Shown here one piece after another: positions 27,446 to 36,891 of a stretch of 51,022 nucleotides of DNA; positions within the stretch are counted from its first letter, which is position 1; each line of letters starts with the position of its first letter. Position numbers and translations under genes: made by a program. The notes below the pieces were generated by a model. The model saw only the letters and a program-made list of their open reading frames with translations, did no database searches and was not told the origin of the DNA. Origin of the DNA: Candidatus Krumholzibacteriota bacterium (GTDB taxonomy: Bacteria; Krumholzibacteriota; Krumholzibacteriia; Krumholzibacteriales; Krumholzibacteriaceae); contig JAFGCX010000015.1 of NCBI GenBank assembly GCA_016932415.1, positions 1 through 51,022 on the forward strand, in the 5' to 3' direction.

Positions 27446-27648
27446 AATCTCGAGAAGATGAGTGTCTTGCTCAATGGGAGCAGCCTTATCGACCTTAAGG
27501 AAATACCCTACGCCGACCGCCGTGGAGTGCCAACTTGCTCGACACATGATGGAATTCAACGGGAGGGCCTTGAGGAAGTTCCGGATCTGGTTGGGAGGTG
27601 ACTGATTTAGATCTGGTAGGTAGGGGGACTTAAAGCGCACTTTTTTTC
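27446..27648 (+). ncRNA. Candidate structured RNA of about 200 nt, function unknown
   Basis: Five complementary pairs nest in order: 27461-27465/27637-27641, 27495-27499/27629-27633, 27506-27511/27620-27625, 27518-27521/27597-27600 and 27530-27534/27590-27594. A side hairpin (27468-27472/27478-27482) sits in the 5' strand. The span begins just after a consensus promoter and ends in a T7 run (27641-27647), which makes a free-standing RNA plausible. A terminating or attenuating leader of the secreted-protein gene is the alternative. I recognise no riboswitch or T-box core. The local open frame (27407-27601) has no ribosome site and starts upstream of the predicted transcript. Confidence 0.45.
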
Positions 27649-27698
27649 GGGATATAAATAATCAGGATTATTCTCTTAACGCTGGGGGGAATAAAATA

Positions 27699-30600
27699 AT
27701 GAGGAAAGCCTTGGTAATCTTACTAGGCGTTTGCCTCCTTGCTGCGTTCGTCGGTACCGTGTCGGCGCGTGATATCGATAAGAGCGGCAAGCGGATCATG
27801 AGAGCACTCCATGAAAATGAGAACCTTGAAAACATTGATCAGGGTGCAAGAAGTCTCATGACGGCGGCGACCGTAGATTCCTACTGTCTCGCATGGTATG
27901 ATTTTGAGCAGATGAACTGGCAGGGTTGGACATTCCTGGACAACACTGAGCAGATCGAAGTCTTCTTCCATGTAGACGATTTCGCCGGTCTCGGCGGCGG
28001 AGCCTATGGTGCCCTTGTTCCTTTGGAAGGAACCAAATCGATGTGGTGCGGATCCCGCGCATGGGATGACGGCAGATCGTATGCGCCGTTCATCTACCTT
28101 TGCTCGTGGGAAGCAGCCCCGGGCTATGGTAACGGCTGGAACCAGCATCTTACAACGGATGCATTCTTCTTCAACGGCGTCGTTTCGCTGGGATACACCG
28201 CCTACTACGATGTAGAGGGTGGAGATTTCGATTACGTTCTGGTAGAGTATGACGCTGGTGATGACAACTGGATCGAGATCGCTAACTATCAGGGCGCGGC
28301 TGATACCGTTGCTATTGATCAGTTCTCGATCGCGAACTCCAAAACAAAACTTCGCTTCCACATGATCTCTGATGGCGCGTGGTCAGACGCGGACGGCCTC
28401 TGGGATACAGACGGTGCTTTCATCGTTGATGATATCACCGTATCCGATGTCGGCGCTACGATCAACTATGAGAACTGGGAAGGCGAAGCACTCGACCAGA
28501 AATTTGCCGACGGTAATTTCTGGTATGCCAAGGGCGAAGATGCCTTCGGTAGCTTCTGTGGTCTTGGCAACAACCTTCTGGACAAAGACCCCTGTGGCGA
28601 CAACTTCGCGACACAGGTGATCTTCTTCCAGGGTTCATCGTACCCGAGTTCAGATTATCCCGGACTGTTCGATACTCCTTTCTGCACGGGCCCCGGCGGA
28701 ACCGCCGCCCCTTGTCAGGATGAGTCCCTCGTCTCTCCCGTGATAGATTTCACGCTGTACTCGAGTGGCAGGAACAATGTTCAGGATACGGCGATCCCGA
28801 ATGCAAGCGCTTTCGGTGGCCTTGTCTATGAATTCACTGCCTATCGCGATCTTCCTCTTGCCAACCTGATATTCTACACCTGGGGTATCCGCACAGTTGT
28901 TGACGGATGTCCCGGTCAGTGGCTCGATCGTAACTTTGTCTACTACGGTGGCGACAAAGATTACATCCAGGGTGGATGGGATATCAGCGATCTCTATGAG
29001 GGCGACGGAACAGACGGTATCCAGGTCCAGATCGGTGTCGCCGACATGTGCGATGCCTGGTTCGGAAAATATGGAAACTGCGCTGCTCACACACCTTCAC
29101 CATGGCTTGACAATGTCCGCCTGTACCGCTATGAGACCTCAGGTCCGCAGTGGGCATGGCGTGATCTCGACTTCTGGCAGGATAACTTTGCCGGTCCGGA
29201 TGGGACCGGAGTCGCTGTCGAGCGTTGGGTCAGAGTAGATGCAGCGAACGATCTCAGGGATAACGCTGATCCCGTAATCGATCCGGGCGATTCGCTCGTA
29301 GTCGATTGTTCTTCGCCGATCGCGGGCGGCCTCCGCACCAACGATTTCGGTGGAGATATCGGTGTGAAAGAGGAAGTCTACTGCTATGTCAAGGTGACAT
29401 ACGAAGGCCCCGCGCCTTTGAAGACAAGCCCTCTTCTGGGTTCTTCACTCGAGGATCCCAGCCTGGGTAATCCCGGAACCGACAAGTATGGCTGGTATAT
29501 CTCGAACGACGGCCTCTGGAACAAGTTCCTCTGCCCGACAGCCCGTACGGCTGCAGGCAACGAGGCTGATGGCAAGTACATGCTCGACCTTAACGACTCT
29601 CTCTTCACGAGAGGGTACAAGATTGAGTATTACTTTGAAGCATGGGATCTCAACAACGAATCTTCGACGTTGCCGAACACTGCTACAGATCCTTACGGTA
29701 ACAGGTTCGAGATCTACTGTCTGCCTACGCTCAATACCGGCATACTCTACGTAGATGATTTCCATGGTCGTGGAACATTCGATGGAACAGTCCAGACCTA
29801 TTTCGATCCCGCATTCGCGGCTGTCATCCCTGGCGGCATCATGCCGGATCGTTATGACACCAATGGACCGTCTTCGCTGGTCTCCAACGGACTGGGAAGC
29901 CGCGCGACCCTCGATTTCATGCTCGATTTCTATGAGAAGGTAGTCTGGGATAGTGGTAACCTGAACTCAGGTACCATTACCGAGGGAACCGATCATAGTG
30001 ACAAGAGCAATGACGCCGACCTTCTCTACAACTGGCTTGAGCAGAAGCCTGATGGCGAAAAAGCCAACCTGTGGGTACTCGGTGACGAGGTAGCCAATGA
30101 TCTGGCAGGATCTGAAGCTCAGATCGCTCTGGATTTCATGGTTACGGCTTGTGGCGTCAACTATCTGTACGACAGTTATTATGACCTTACCGGTGGCCGT
30201 GAGGCCGGCGGTGTCATAACTCCGCTGGTGACTGGTATTGATATCTATGCCGGACTTTCGTACTACGCGTTCGGCGGATGTCCCATCATCAACGCTTTCG
30301 ATGTTATCAGCGCGACTGGTACCGGTGTTGAAACACTGCAGCTGCCTGCGTACGAGTCGACCAACTACTATGTTGGCGTTCGTAACCAGTATACCAACCT
30401 CTTCGGTGGTACAGCCCGCACCTCATGGGTCGGACACAGCTTCATGTATGTACGCAACGGTGACGGCGGAACGCTTGCCAGGAACGAATTCGTCAAGAAG
30501 ACTTGGGAATTCTTCCTGAACGGTGTCTCCGAAGATGTTACCGGCGACACGACACCTTTGACCTACGCGCTGGGTCAGAACTATCCCAACCCGTTCAACC

Positions 30601-30836
30601 CGTCAACGACGATCAAGTTCAGCATTGCTAACAAGGGTCATGTAAGCCTCAAGGTTTACAACGTTGCCGGACAGCTGGTAAGCACGCTTACCAACAAGGT
30701 TTGGGAAGCCGGTTCTCATGATATCGCTTGGGACGGAACGAACGATCTCGGTTCTAGCGTCGCAAGTGGCGTCTACTTCTACAAACTGAAGGCAGACAAC
30801 TATGAGAGCACAAAGAAAATGATCCTTCTCCGCTAA
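27699..30836 (+). CDS. Large secreted protein with C-terminal sorting tail, apparently highly expressed
   Basis: 1045 residues. A signal peptide (1-23, ending VSA) is followed by an acidic, aromatic-rich extracellular region of jelly-roll-like segments. Around residue 685 an ILYVDD segment followed by KVVWDSGNL and WVLGDEVANDL resembles the GATase-like domain often found in FCB-group surface proteins. The last ~90 residues are a FlgD-Ig/Por-secretion tail with NYPNPFNPSTTIKF, VYNVAGQLV, SGVYFYKL and the end KMILLR. Arginine is mostly CGC/CGT here, while neighbouring genes favour AGG/AGA. With the consensus promoter and strong terminator, that points to an abundant protein, perhaps a surface coat component. 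I do not recognise a specific family. The ribosome site is GGGGGG, nine bases before the ATG. Confidence 0.8.
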   Translation: MRKALVILLGVCLLAAFVGTVSARDIDKSGKRIMRALHENENLENIDQGARSLMTAATVDSYCLAWYDFEQMNWQGWTFLDNTEQIEVFFHVDDFAGLGGGAYGALVPLEGTKSMWCGSRAWDDGRSYAPFIYLCSWEAAPGYGNGWNQHLTTDAFFFNGVVSLGYTAYYDVEGGDFDYVLVEYDAGDDNWIEIANYQGAADTVAIDQFSIANSKTKLRFHMISDGAWSDADGLWDTDGAFIVDDITVSDVGATINYENWEGEALDQKFADGNFWYAKGEDAFGSFCGLGNNLLDKDPCGDNFATQVIFFQGSSYPSSDYPGLFDTPFCTGPGGTAAPCQDESLVSPVIDFTLYSSGRNNVQDTAIPNASAFGGLVYEFTAYRDLPLANLIFYTWGIRTVVDGCPGQWLDRNFVYYGGDKDYIQGGWDISDLYEGDGTDGIQVQIGVADMCDAWFGKYGNCAAHTPSPWLDNVRLYRYETSGPQWAWRDLDFWQDNFAGPDGTGVAVERWVRVDAANDLRDNADPVIDPGDSLVVDCSSPIAGGLRTNDFGGDIGVKEEVYCYVKVTYEGPAPLKTSPLLGSSLEDPSLGNPGTDKYGWYISNDGLWNKFLCPTARTAAGNEADGKYMLDLNDSLFTRGYKIEYYFEAWDLNNESSTLPNTATDPYGNRFEIYCLPTLNTGILYVDDFHGRGTFDGTVQTYFDPAFAAVIPGGIMPDRYDTNGPSSLVSNGLGSRATLDFMLDFYEKVVWDSGNLNSGTITEGTDHSDKSNDADLLYNWLEQKPDGEKANLWVLGDEVANDLAGSEAQIALDFMVTACGVNYLYDSYYDLTGGREAGGVITPLVTGIDIYAGLSYYAFGGCPIINAFDVISATGTGVETLQLPAYESTNYYVGVRNQYTNLFGGTARTSWVGHSFMYVRNGDGGTLARNEFVKKTWEFFLNGVSEDVTGDTTPLTYALGQNYPNPFNPSTTIKFSIANKGHVSLKVYNVAGQLVSTLTNKVWEAGSHDIAWDGTNDLGSSVASGVYFYKLKADNYESTKKMILLR

Positions 30837-30867
30837 CTTCGGTTGGAAGAGATAACGATCGTTTTTT

Positions 30868-30901
30868 CGGACCGGGGACCAGATCCCCGGTCCGTTTTTT
30901 T
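30868..30901 (+). terminator. Strong factor-independent terminator
   Basis: A perfect 11-pair GC-rich stem (30868-30878 with 30884-30894), a five-base loop and a run of seven T. It lies 31 bases after the stop of the large secreted protein. Confidence 0.92.
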
Positions 30902-30945
30902 GCCCCGGATTTCTTGGCGCAAAATCGTAAATCTATCGAATTTCA

Positions 30946-30975
30946 TTGACATGCAAATTTTCAAATACATATATT
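30946..30975 (+). promoter_or_regulatory. Sigma70 promoter for the lipoprotein genes
   Basis: A perfect TTGACA - 18 bases - TATATT (five of six) in an AT-rich stretch, with about 50 bases of leader before the ATG at 31033. Confidence 0.75.
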
Positions 30976-31032
30976 ACATATAGATTGGAGGCACTACATC
31001 CGCTGGGAAAAATACTGAAGAGAAGGGTGGAT

Positions 31033-32982
31033 ATGAAACGCTTTAATTCACGTAATACTATAGGTATAGTATCTTTGTTCATCATTACTCTGTTAATGAT
31101 ACTACCCGCCTGCAGGGAGGAAAGGGAACCCCTCGATACAAACAGGGCTCCGGAGACCTACCTGACCGTCGCTCCCCCCGAGACTACCGAAACGGATTAC
31201 AGGGTGCACCTGTACTGGCATGGTGAGGACGGGGACGGTATCGTCACGAGGTATATGTGGTATCGGTCCGATACCCTGCGAACGCTGGATCCCTACCTTC
31301 AGGCAGATCTGGAACTGCTCGACTGGAATCCCGAAGCGAGAGGCTCGGATTATATCCTTGGTAATTTTACCACGGCGACCGACACGGAATTCGTTTTTAC
31401 GGGATATGACAGCGAAATAGGCGCTATGATCAACAGGCAGGCTTTCCATATAGTCGCTATTGATGATCTCGGCAAGATGGATAAATCTCCTGCCAGGGTG
31501 GAATTCAAGGCGAAGGTCGATTGTCTTCCCGAGGTCGAGTTCTGGACCAGCCAGGATGGTATTGACTGGATACCGTATAACGCTGATGCTCCCGATACAA
31601 TAAGCATGTTCAAAAATGTCAATATAAGGTTCTGGGGATCGACGTGCAATAATGAGATAACAGGGTACAGATGGATATACGGAGGGAAGGTCTATCCGGA
31701 TCTCAATGGCGACGGAGATCCTGACTGGAGGATCCCGCCCCCCGATACCCTGGCGATAGCGATCAGTAATAATGAGCAGAGTTTTCTTCCGAGCGGAGAT
31801 TTCTATTTCAAGGTCATTGCCCGCGATGAAGCCGGCGCGCTTTCCAGATCCGATATAGTCAGCGGTGATGGAGTCTGCCAGATAGTGATCAATCATGACC
31901 CCGATACAGAGATCCTCTATGGAGATAACTATTTTACCATGATGAACGGCGATACGGCGATCAGGACGATTGATTTCAACGATGGGATCGTCGACACCCT
32001 TCCTTACAATTCCAGGTTGAGGATGCACTACCTCGGCTGGGACGATCAGAGGGATATTCTTCAGTATGATCCTCCAATACCTATCAGGTTCCAGTTCCAG
32101 TTCAAGAGATGGGGAACTGCTGTCGACGGCGGTATATCCTCATATTCGACTCCGTGGTATCCGGCTAACAGGGCAGAGGACACAAACTGCTATGCAGATG
32201 AGGATTCAGTAACTATGCGCGTGGGCAGCAACAGGTATGTCTTCAACGCCAGATCGTTCGATGAGCAGTACAGGGCCGACGGGACACCGGACTCGGTCTC
32301 GTTCTACGGCAACTATACTCCCACTATAGATAATCTTCAGATAGGTATCGACTCGATTCCCGCGACGACGGCATCGATCGAATTCAAACCACTGAATTCA
32401 GATACTCTTTATATAAACATGAGTACGCCGCTCTATACCATGGGGGATACATGCAACGCCTTCGCGATATCGTATGATGAAACGGGGGATTTCATAACCC
32501 TCTGGTATAAATTCATCATCAGGGCTACCGGGCATGATGACAGAAGGGATCCGCCCGGATCGGGAATAAAGAGCTGGCGGTTCAAGATCGATTCCGATGA
32601 GGATTATTATTTCAGGCTGGAGGATGAGTGGATATCAAACTCACCGGTCAACCAGCTTATGCAGGAATGCGTATTCAAACTCGTTATTCCGACCGATCCC
32701 GATTACACGTATGACTGGCCCGATTCGAATTTTGTAAGTACTCCTCCGGGATGGATGGGAGACCAGGTTCTGACGCTAACCGGAAAAGACCTGCGCTCGG
32801 CAGATACCTTCAAAGAGGGAATCAGGTGCACAAGTCCCATCTTTAACACGGAAGATCCCTGCGTGATGGAATTGCTTGGATCGTGGTGCGAGGTAGAGCG
32901 TTATCCTTCTAACTACGCGAGGTATGACAGGGAACTGAAAAATTTCTATATAAAGCTGATTTATGTATATAAAAAGTTTTAA
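31033..32982 (+). CDS. Large surface lipoprotein, family unknown, paralogue of the next gene
   Basis: I start at the ATG at 31033, which has AGAAGGGTGG upstream. The frame extends back over the promoter but cannot be translated from there. 649 residues. The signal peptide ends in the lipobox LPAC (Cys25). The first domain (RAPETYLTVAPPE...YRVHLYWHGEDGDGIVTRY) is fibronectin/Ig-like and matches the start of the next protein. The remainder is rich in Asp, Tyr and Trp, with repeated W-x-GxD patterns and calcium-loop-like DLNGDGDPDW near residue 224. No catalytic motif is recognised. It probably sits on the outer membrane with its paralogue and the sorting-tail protein that follow. Confidence 0.7.
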   Translation: MKRFNSRNTIGIVSLFIITLLMILPACREEREPLDTNRAPETYLTVAPPETTETDYRVHLYWHGEDGDGIVTRYMWYRSDTLRTLDPYLQADLELLDWNPEARGSDYILGNFTTATDTEFVFTGYDSEIGAMINRQAFHIVAIDDLGKMDKSPARVEFKAKVDCLPEVEFWTSQDGIDWIPYNADAPDTISMFKNVNIRFWGSTCNNEITGYRWIYGGKVYPDLNGDGDPDWRIPPPDTLAIAISNNEQSFLPSGDFYFKVIARDEAGALSRSDIVSGDGVCQIVINHDPDTEILYGDNYFTMMNGDTAIRTIDFNDGIVDTLPYNSRLRMHYLGWDDQRDILQYDPPIPIRFQFQFKRWGTAVDGGISSYSTPWYPANRAEDTNCYADEDSVTMRVGSNRYVFNARSFDEQYRADGTPDSVSFYGNYTPTIDNLQIGIDSIPATTASIEFKPLNSDTLYINMSTPLYTMGDTCNAFAISYDETGDFITLWYKFIIRATGHDDRRDPPGSGIKSWRFKIDSDEDYYFRLEDEWISNSPVNQLMQECVFKLVIPTDPDYTYDWPDSNFVSTPPGWMGDQVLTLTGKDLRSADTFKEGIRCTSPIFNTEDPCVMELLGSWCEVERYPSNYARYDRELKNFYIKLIYVYKKF

Positions 32983-33030
32983 CCCTTTTACGGGGGAGTT
33001 GTCAATGATGCGGACAGGAGGCACGGGGTA

Positions 33031-35295
33031 ATGCGGAAAATATTATTATTTGCGGTATCAGCAGCGATATCCCTTTCGGTTGTCTTGATCAACGGATGTT
33101 CGGACGGTGTCTTTACCGGTTCGCAGAGGACAAACGAAAAGCCTGAGATATGGCTTTCAAGCGGGCCTGTCGAAGGCGATACGACGGGATATCAGGTTCA
33201 CTTCTACTGGAGTGGCTGGGATCCCGATGGCGAAGTATCCCATTTCGAGATATGCATCGTCGATGGGGGGCTTGACGGCATAGGATTTAACGAGGCGGAT
33301 ACAGCGGGAGCAGACAAGTGGATCGAAAGTACTGCCCATGACAGCATATTCCGTGTTCTTGCCAATGAGAATCCAAGGCCATACGATGAAGATGATCCTA
33401 CTTCGGTTTATACGAGGTTCGATCTGACCCATACCCTTTTTATCAGGGCTATCGATGAGGAGGGGCTTGGTTCGGATGTGGTCTTCAGATCGTTCACAGC
33501 CTGGACGATTGCTCCGATAGCGATATTCTCCCATCCGCCGGCCGGAACGTTATCATACAGTACTGTCATTACTTTCAGGTGGGACGCGCGAGATCCAATA
33601 GATTCCCCCTCCAATTCGCAGGATCCCGATTCGATCCGTTACATGGTGAGCCTCGTCCTCGATAAAGACGGTATATACAACAAGGATTTTCCAATAATCC
33701 AGGACCTCAATGAAAATCCTGGCGACTACGAAGATCTCTGGAGCAGGTGGATATATTACAGGGCGCCCGGTGATTCGGGCCGCACGACAAAAATCGGCGA
33801 TGATGAGGTGCTCGAGCTGAACAAGCAGCATATATTCGCTGTCCAGGCGAAAGACGAAGCGGGCGCTGTCAGTGCCATATTTAAAAAGGACCTTAATATA
33901 AAGCAGTTTACCGTATCGTGGAAACAGGGTCCCCTCCTCAAAATCACCGAGCCATTTCTCGGCGGGGCCAAATTTCTCGGCACATTGATGAATCCGATCC
34001 AGCATAAAATCCCTCCCGGTATTCCCCTTAATTTCTGCTGGGAAGCTGATGCTTTCTCTTACGGAGGGGAGATAGTCGGATACAGATACGGATGGGATAT
34101 TCAGGATCTTGGAGATCCCAACCAGTGGGAAGGGGGAGGGGCGTTCAGCCCGTATACGACCTGTGCCAAAGAGAAGAAACTATACTCGGGAGTCCATACC
34201 CTCTTCATAGAGGTCAAGGATGACGGGGGCAGGATAACAAGAGGAAAGATCGAGATCGAAGTCATTCAGTTTACAATGGAGAGGACTCTCCTCTGGGTGG
34301 ACGATCTGGCATCGACGGAAACTCCAAATCCCCTGCGTACGATGCCTCTGGAATCTGAACACGACGCTTTCTGGATCGATATATGTAGCAGGGCTGACGG
34401 ATTCGAACCTGACAGGGATGTTTACGACGCGCGCAGCTATAACCTCGATCCCCCGAAAATCGAGACGATAGGAAAGTACGCCAATATCATCTGGACGTTC
34501 AATTCGGCGACCGTCACAGCCTGGAAGGATATAGTGCATTTTATACCTGAAAGTATGGTCGGACAGGCGGCCCAGGTATCGATCAACTATATCGCCCTCT
34601 TCATGGCCAAGGGCGGTCATATGCTGACATGTGGAAGGAATGACAGGAGTGGCGGGGGTTTCTATGACGTTTTCTACGCTCCGCCGCAGATGCCGGCAGT
34701 CTTCAAAAACGACATGCTTCCCGATTCGGACGACACGAGCGGCGTAAACTCGATGCCGTACAAGGATTATTGCGCGAGCGTCCTTGACAAGGTAGACGCG
34801 ATCTGGCATACCGGCGACGATATGGCTCCCGGCGTCACAAGAAGAGTCGACAGGGATGCCATGAAGTGGGCGTTGAAGAATACTCTCGACCCGATCGTGA
34901 ACGAACATCTGGCCGGGTTCCCCGACAGTCTGCGTCTGTGGGATGAAATAACATGTCCGACATGTTTCTTCAATCCACAGCTCCGCGGTTTCACCTACGT
35001 GGAGATATTCGATCCGCAATACTGGCTGGATTTCAAGCAGATCAACGTTTCCCAGGGATGTTTTCACCCGACCTACAGGATGGTCGCGAGGAATGTGATA
35101 TCCCCGATCAACAATCAGCCGATGGCGATGGTCGTAACGAAATACAAGGACAGGTATGTGGGACAACCAGACCTCAACTTCATTCCCGCTTACAGTTTCC
35201 ATTTCGGAGTACCTCTGTGGTTCTTTAACCGGCATGATGTTGACAGGGTCATCGATGTGATATTTACCGAATGGCAGATATTAAGTAGTGAATAA
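33031..35295 (+). CDS. Large surface lipoprotein with GATase-like domain, paralogue of the previous gene
   Basis: 754 residues. The signal peptide ends in LINGC (lipobox, Cys23). The N-terminal domain (KPEIWLSSGPVEGDTTGYQVHFYWSGWDPDGEVSHFE segment, two ~90-residue units) is related to that of the upstream lipoprotein. From about residue 410, RTLLWVDDLASTETPN, then KYANIIWTFNS and ALFMAKGGHMLTCG, resembles the VDD-type GATase-like domain also seen in the 1045-aa protein. A good AGGAGG ribosome site is present. The previous gene ends 48 bases upstream, so both are likely in one operon. Function is unknown. The domains suggest extracellular protein or glycan contacts. Confidence 0.7.
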   Translation: MRKILLFAVSAAISLSVVLINGCSDGVFTGSQRTNEKPEIWLSSGPVEGDTTGYQVHFYWSGWDPDGEVSHFEICIVDGGLDGIGFNEADTAGADKWIESTAHDSIFRVLANENPRPYDEDDPTSVYTRFDLTHTLFIRAIDEEGLGSDVVFRSFTAWTIAPIAIFSHPPAGTLSYSTVITFRWDARDPIDSPSNSQDPDSIRYMVSLVLDKDGIYNKDFPIIQDLNENPGDYEDLWSRWIYYRAPGDSGRTTKIGDDEVLELNKQHIFAVQAKDEAGAVSAIFKKDLNIKQFTVSWKQGPLLKITEPFLGGAKFLGTLMNPIQHKIPPGIPLNFCWEADAFSYGGEIVGYRYGWDIQDLGDPNQWEGGGAFSPYTTCAKEKKLYSGVHTLFIEVKDDGGRITRGKIEIEVIQFTMERTLLWVDDLASTETPNPLRTMPLESEHDAFWIDICSRADGFEPDRDVYDARSYNLDPPKIETIGKYANIIWTFNSATVTAWKDIVHFIPESMVGQAAQVSINYIALFMAKGGHMLTCGRNDRSGGGFYDVFYAPPQMPAVFKNDMLPDSDDTSGVNSMPYKDYCASVLDKVDAIWHTGDDMAPGVTRRVDRDAMKWALKNTLDPIVNEHLAGFPDSLRLWDEITCPTCFFNPQLRGFTYVEIFDPQYWLDFKQINVSQGCFHPTYRMVARNVISPINNQPMAMVVTKYKDRYVGQPDLNFIPAYSFHFGVPLWFFNRHDVDRVIDVIFTEWQILSSE

Positions 35296-35335
35296 AAGAA
35301 AAAGACCTGGATACGGGCATTTAAAAGGAGGAAAA

Positions 35336-36682
35336 GTGGTTTCAAAAAGACCGCTCAGGTGGGTAATCGTTTTTTCAATAGCGGTATCAGCTTTATGCCA
35401 GGGTGCCTTCGCGCAGACGGCTATCGACACATTGACTCTTGATCTGTTTCCCGTCGACTCTTTTGCCATTTTCAGGGAATCAAATACTGCCGTCATTCGT
35501 TGGTATCCTCCTCATGACAGCCTGTCGAGCGGAATAGGTACGATCGATTTTCGAAGCTGGATATCGGGATATGATCCTTCGGTAATCTCGCAAATGAGTA
35601 CCGATGGGCTTTACACAGGCGATATTGACAGGACTGTCAGGATCGAAAGGGAGATGACAGGATCGACTGATCCTCTTACAGTGGGCGTCGATCCAAGTAT
35701 ATCGATCAGGATCGAAACGATCGATCCTGTGAACCGTACCTATTCGAAGACGATAAATATCGGGACATCGCTGTATACTCCAGGTGATCCGATCCCCTTG
35801 ATTCTTCTCAATGAAGAGGACGCGACAGATTCTCTTTTCCTCGGCTTTGATATTTCATTCTCTGAGGGAATAGTAGATACCAGCCTGACTGGCGGAGGAG
35901 CTATCATCGATATGGACCTTCAGGATTTTGAGGGCTTCCACGTGTGGAGAGGCCTGTCCCCCCTTCCCAGTGAAATGTACGCGATCGTCGAGATATCCAA
36001 GGAAGATTATTTCAAATTGAGCGATATTGAAGCTGCGGGTGATGTGCCGCTCAAATGGTTGTGGCTGTGGGATTATTTCCGCGATACGACAGAGCCTGCT
36101 TATCCGAGGTTTGATAACGAAGGCCGAAAATATTATGAGTGGGTCGATGAGAATGTTTATCCCGGATTTAAATATTATTATCATGTGACGTGTTATGACA
36201 GGGGATATTTCAAAGGATCGTCCTCATTCCAGCATGACAAGGTAGATAATTATCTCTGCGACGAAGATCCGGATAATCCGCTCGATCCCGAAAATTTCGT
36301 CGATTGTGAATCGGTGGCCAAAACTCTTTCAATGACCGTTGATTCCGGCGGGGATTCCGATAAGGAGATGATGAACGTCTATGCCGTTCCTAATCCCTAT
36401 CGTACAGGTTCTTCGGCGGAGATCTCTCCCGCCTATCATAATTACGAGGATAACTCGATAAAATTCCATAATCTCCCCAGGCAGTGCGAGATAAGGGTTT
36501 ATAACGTGGCGGGTGACATGGTCTGGAAACATTCGCATTTAAGCGAGGACGGCAGTGATGGAATAGCAAGCTGGGACGTGAGAAACGAGAGGGGAAACGA
36601 TGTTTCCTCGGGGGTCTATATTTTCAGGTGCGAATCGTCATCGGGCGGTTCGGTCTATGGCAGGATCATTATTATCAGATGA
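35336..36682 (+). CDS. Secreted protein with sorting tail, unknown function
   Basis: I choose the GTG at 35336 because AAAGGAGG lies just upstream and the following residues form a normal signal peptide (RPLRWVIVFSIAVSALCQGAFA, cleavage before QTA). An earlier GTG at 35288, overlapping the previous gene, has no ribosome site. 448 residues. The middle part contains strand-rich segments without a recognised family. The C-terminal ~95 residues form a FlgD-Ig/sorting tail with VYAVPNPYRTGS, VYNVAGDMVW, SGVYIF and the end GRIIIIR. It lies downstream of two lipoproteins and is followed by a terminator, so it closes that operon. The three products may work together at the cell surface. Confidence 0.75.
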   Translation: MVSKRPLRWVIVFSIAVSALCQGAFAQTAIDTLTLDLFPVDSFAIFRESNTAVIRWYPPHDSLSSGIGTIDFRSWISGYDPSVISQMSTDGLYTGDIDRTVRIEREMTGSTDPLTVGVDPSISIRIETIDPVNRTYSKTINIGTSLYTPGDPIPLILLNEEDATDSLFLGFDISFSEGIVDTSLTGGGAIIDMDLQDFEGFHVWRGLSPLPSEMYAIVEISKEDYFKLSDIEAAGDVPLKWLWLWDYFRDTTEPAYPRFDNEGRKYYEWVDENVYPGFKYYYHVTCYDRGYFKGSSSFQHDKVDNYLCDEDPDNPLDPENFVDCESVAKTLSMTVDSGGDSDKEMMNVYAVPNPYRTGSSAEISPAYHNYEDNSIKFHNLPRQCEIRVYNVAGDMVWKHSHLSEDGSDGIASWDVRNERGNDVSSGVYIFRCESSSGGSVYGRIIIIR

Positions 36683-36710
36683 TCGGGAGCTGGTTTAAAA
36701 AGGAACATTG

Positions 36711-36744
36711 AGCCGCTTGCCGTCAAAGGCAGCGGCTTTTTTAT
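36711..36744 (+). terminator. Factor-independent terminator after the sorting-tail gene
   Basis: A GC-rich hairpin with one bulged T (about 36711-36737, loop GTCAAA) is followed by a six-T run. Confidence 0.85.
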
Positions 36745-36788
36745 TGGAAAAGTTCAAGAGACAGGCCATTGAGCGGTCGTGTAAATCC

Positions 36789-36817
36789 TTGACATCCGAG
36801 ACAATATCCAGTATCGC
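36789..36817 (+). promoter_or_regulatory. Possible promoter for the DUF4438 gene
   Basis: A perfect TTGACA is followed after 17 bases by TATCGC, a poor -10. The start codon is about 75 bases further on. The call rests on the -35 only. Confidence 0.35.
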
Positions 36818-36891
36818 TTCAGGGGTCCGGGCAGCCTCCCCGCTGGGGCCGGAAGGTATTCACACGGGCCGGTTAACAACAGGATGAAGAA

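Noticed and set aside
27407-27601. 64-codon open frame between the consensus promoter and the secreted-protein gene
   Set aside because: It begins upstream of the predicted transcription start, lacks a ribosome site, and lies within complementary segments that better fit a structured RNA.
27601-27630. GGTAGGTAG resembling part of a cyclic di-GMP (GEMM) riboswitch
   Set aside because: The other GEMM core motifs (the GCAAACC and GACGCAAAGCC parts) are absent, so the match is chance.
31102-32028. 308-codon minus-strand open frame opposite the first lipoprotein gene
   Set aside because: It is Ile/Arg-rich from the complement of Asp/Tyr codons, with no start signals. It is a shadow frame.
34180-35235. 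351-codon minus-strand open frame opposite the second lipoprotein gene
   Set aside because: The + strand frame has a signal peptide, lipobox and ribosome site. The minus frame is an antisense shadow.
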